Source: Lachnospiraceae bacterium (GTDB lineage: Bacteria; Bacillota; Clostridia; Lachnospirales; Lachnospiraceae). Taken from it: DNA of 64,000 nucleotides. The stretch lies in the NCBI GenBank assembly GCA_024685005.1, contig JAIKWF010000012.1, positions 107,147-171,146 on the forward strand, read 5' to 3'. Position numbers and translations under genes: made by a program. The notes beneath the pieces are model-generated. The model was not told the origin of the DNA. It made no database searches and saw nothing but the letters and a program-made list of their open reading frames with translations. The first letter of the stretch is position 1; every line of letters begins with the position of its first letter. Positions 62,390-64,000 of this stretch are shown here, in pieces.

Positions 62390-63178
62390 CTATTGGTATT
62401 TCGGCTGTCCCAGCTGAAAATGCGTGATAAAGCTTTTTCTGTGAATGGGGGTGGGGCCGAAATTTTTCAGCGCCTCAATATGGGAGGCCGCACCGTATCC
62501 CTTATGGGATGCAAAACCAAATTCGGGATACTGACTGTCATACTCTACCATAATCCGGTCCCTGGTAACCTTGGCAATAATGGAAGCTGCCGCAATGGAT
62601 TTGCTTCTGGCATCTCCCTTTACAATAGCTACCTGCTTCATGGGAAGCCCCGGAATGGTAACCGCATCATTTAATAATATATCGGGCATAATCCCCAGAC
62701 CCTGAACCGCTTTTCGCATAGCTTCATAGGTTGCCTGCAAAATATTGATCTCATCTATGACCGCCGGCTCCACAATACCGACAGCGGCAGCTCTGGCTTT
62801 TTCCATGATCTCATCATAGAGTTCATCCCGTTTGGCCGCCGAAAGTTTTTTACTGTCGTTCAGATACAGGATCTCCACCTCCGGATCAAGCACCACTGCT
62901 CCGGCTACCACCGGACCGGCCAAAGGACCTCTTCCTGCCTCATCTATACCGCAGATGCAGTGGAAGTCCTTGTATTTTTGCTCAAACTCGCTCATTACGA
63001 TCATCCGCTTTTTTTCTGCTTCGATGGCATCCAGCTTCTTCTGCGCCTTCGCAATGAGCTTCTGCACGCCGCTTCGCTCATCCTCGCGATATTCTCTAAT
63101 AAAAGCAGGCAGCATGCCCTTTTCGTCTGCTGCCTGAAAAATCCTGTTTATTTCACCGATCTTAAGCTCTCCGCTCAT
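62390..63178 (-). CDS. rnhB: ribonuclease HII
   Basis: ICGIDEAGRGPLAGPVVAGAVVL. Confidence 0.97.
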   Translation of the reverse strand: MSGELKIGEINRIFQAADEKGMLPAFIREYREDERSGVQKLIAKAQKKLDAIEAEKKRMIVMSEFEQKYKDFHCICGIDEAGRGPLAGPVVAGAVVLDPEVEILYLNDSKKLSAAKRDELYDEIMEKARAAAVGIVEPAVIDEINILQATYEAMRKAVQGLGIMPDILLNDAVTIPGLPMKQVAIVKGDARSKSIAAASIIAKVTRDRIMVEYDSQYPEFGFASHKGYGAASHIEALKNFGPTPIHRKSFITHFQLGQPKYQ

Positions 63179-63200
63179 ATCGTTACCCCCGGCTAACTTT

Positions 63201-63773
63201 TTACTCTTCCGCTTTTTTGATCTTGCCGAACTTGGAAAAAGGATAGGTCCTGAAGTTCACTTTCCCCACGATCTCGTCCTTCGTTACCGTACCGATGGAA
63301 GGATCCCTGCTGTCTGCACTGTGATTGACATTGTCTCCCAGTACAAAGTACTCGTCACCCTTTAAATATACGGAATTCTCCGCCAGACCCGGTTCAGTGA
63401 TGATATCTGCAAGATAAGGGTCTTTTACCGGTTCGTCATTGATAAAGAGCTCCCCATGGGAATTGATGGTCACCGTCTCTCCGGGCAGACCCACGATACG
63501 TTTTACATAGTAGGTCTTCTGATCATAACCGTAAGGAAAAACGATCACGTCAAAACGTTTGGGAGAATGGAAACGATAAGAAAGCTTATCAATGAGCACA
63601 TTGTCACCGTCTGTAAAAGTCGGTGCCATGGACTCGCCCTCTACTACCGTTCTCTGTACCACAAACGTCATCAAAAGATAGGTCAGGATCAGCACCGATA
63701 ATAAATAAATGCTGATGCTCAAAATCTCTTTTCTGAGGCTTGCATTACCAGATTTTCCGTTTTTTCTGCTCAT
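63201..63773 (-). CDS. lepB: signal peptidase I
   Basis: VEGESMAPTFTDGDNVLIDKL, YYVKRIVGLPGE, LGDNVNHSADSRD. Confidence 0.97.
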   Translation of the reverse strand: MSRKNGKSGNASLRKEILSISIYLLSVLILTYLLMTFVVQRTVVEGESMAPTFTDGDNVLIDKLSYRFHSPKRFDVIVFPYGYDQKTYYVKRIVGLPGETVTINSHGELFINDEPVKDPYLADIITEPGLAENSVYLKGDEYFVLGDNVNHSADSRDPSIGTVTKDEIVGKVNFRTYPFSKFGKIKKAEE

Positions 63774-64000
63774 TGTTCTCCCTCTTTTCCCTCATTTTGG
63801 ACTGTTTCATCCTGCGCAGGTATATTCTCCAAAGTGATCCTTCCCAGTCTTCCGTCTCTGAAATCATCAAGCAGAATCCCTGCTGCTTTAACCCTGTCTT
63901 TTTCTTCTCCCTTTTTCAGGCAGCCCCTGATCCTTGCGATCTCTTCCAGCACAACATCTGCCGGGGCATCCGAAGGCATATCCTCCGAAAAACCGTAGCG
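63770..64000 (-). CDS. ylqF: ribosome biogenesis GTPase YlqF, C-terminal part only
   Basis: RYGFSEDMPSDAPADVVLEEIARIRGCLKKGEEKDRVKAAGILLDDFRDGRLGRITLE; 4-bp overlap with lepB. Confidence 0.85.
   Translation of the reverse strand, partial: RYGFSEDMPSDAPADVVLEEIARIRGCLKKGEEKDRVKAAGILLDDFRDGRLGRITLENIPAQDETVQNEGKEGEQ

Overview
64-kb chromosomal window that reads as a Clostridia/Lachnospiraceae-type genome (gene order, families, SD motifs; taxonomy is inference). Most genes are on the minus strand. Contents, left to right: a sugar-phosphorylase operon (pgmB partial, GH65, two ABC permeases, solute-binding protein) with a LacI regulator; a sigma-70-like protein lacking region 4; a rhomboid-like membrane protein; a ~1.4k-aa CoA-dehydratase activase-like protein; purC; a GGDEF protein; metA; pfp; two secreted cell-surface proteins; ligA; an RsuA-type pseudouridine synthase; HU; an MBL hydrolase; a GAF-GGDEF protein; a CHASE2 adenylate cyclase next to a repeat surface protein, a FecR-domain protein, an InlB/LRR surface protein and a PMT-type glycosyltransferase; gdhA; homocysteine S-methyltransferase with an amino-acid ABC transporter; three HD-GYP proteins; an SH3 protein; tRNA-Arg(CCG); an OhrR/MarR-trxB-trxA operon; a giant Reg_prop hybrid kinase; and the yraN-flhB-like-fliK-like-rnhB-lepB-ylqF housekeeping string. 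The most interesting non-gene signals are: (i) a three-copy dispersed palindromic element (GGGACGGAGTCA...) that each time abuts the stop codon of a minus-strand gene; (ii) a 65-bp tandem repeat that duplicates a candidate promoter upstream of an HD-GYP gene; (iii) a possible structured leader RNA with a diverged second copy upstream of the sigma-like gene; (iv) an OhrR-type operator embedded in a TTGACA-17-TACAAT promoter of the trx operon; (v) a 21-bp perfect palindrome upstream of a surface-protein gene. The most interesting protein signals are a degenerate HD-GYP protein with a duplicated C-terminal domain, whose membrane sensor is shared with a GGDEF protein, and the CHASE2-cyclase/FecR/surface-protein cluster. 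No CRISPR array, rRNA or transposase gene was seen. All family assignments are from reading the sequence, with no database search.
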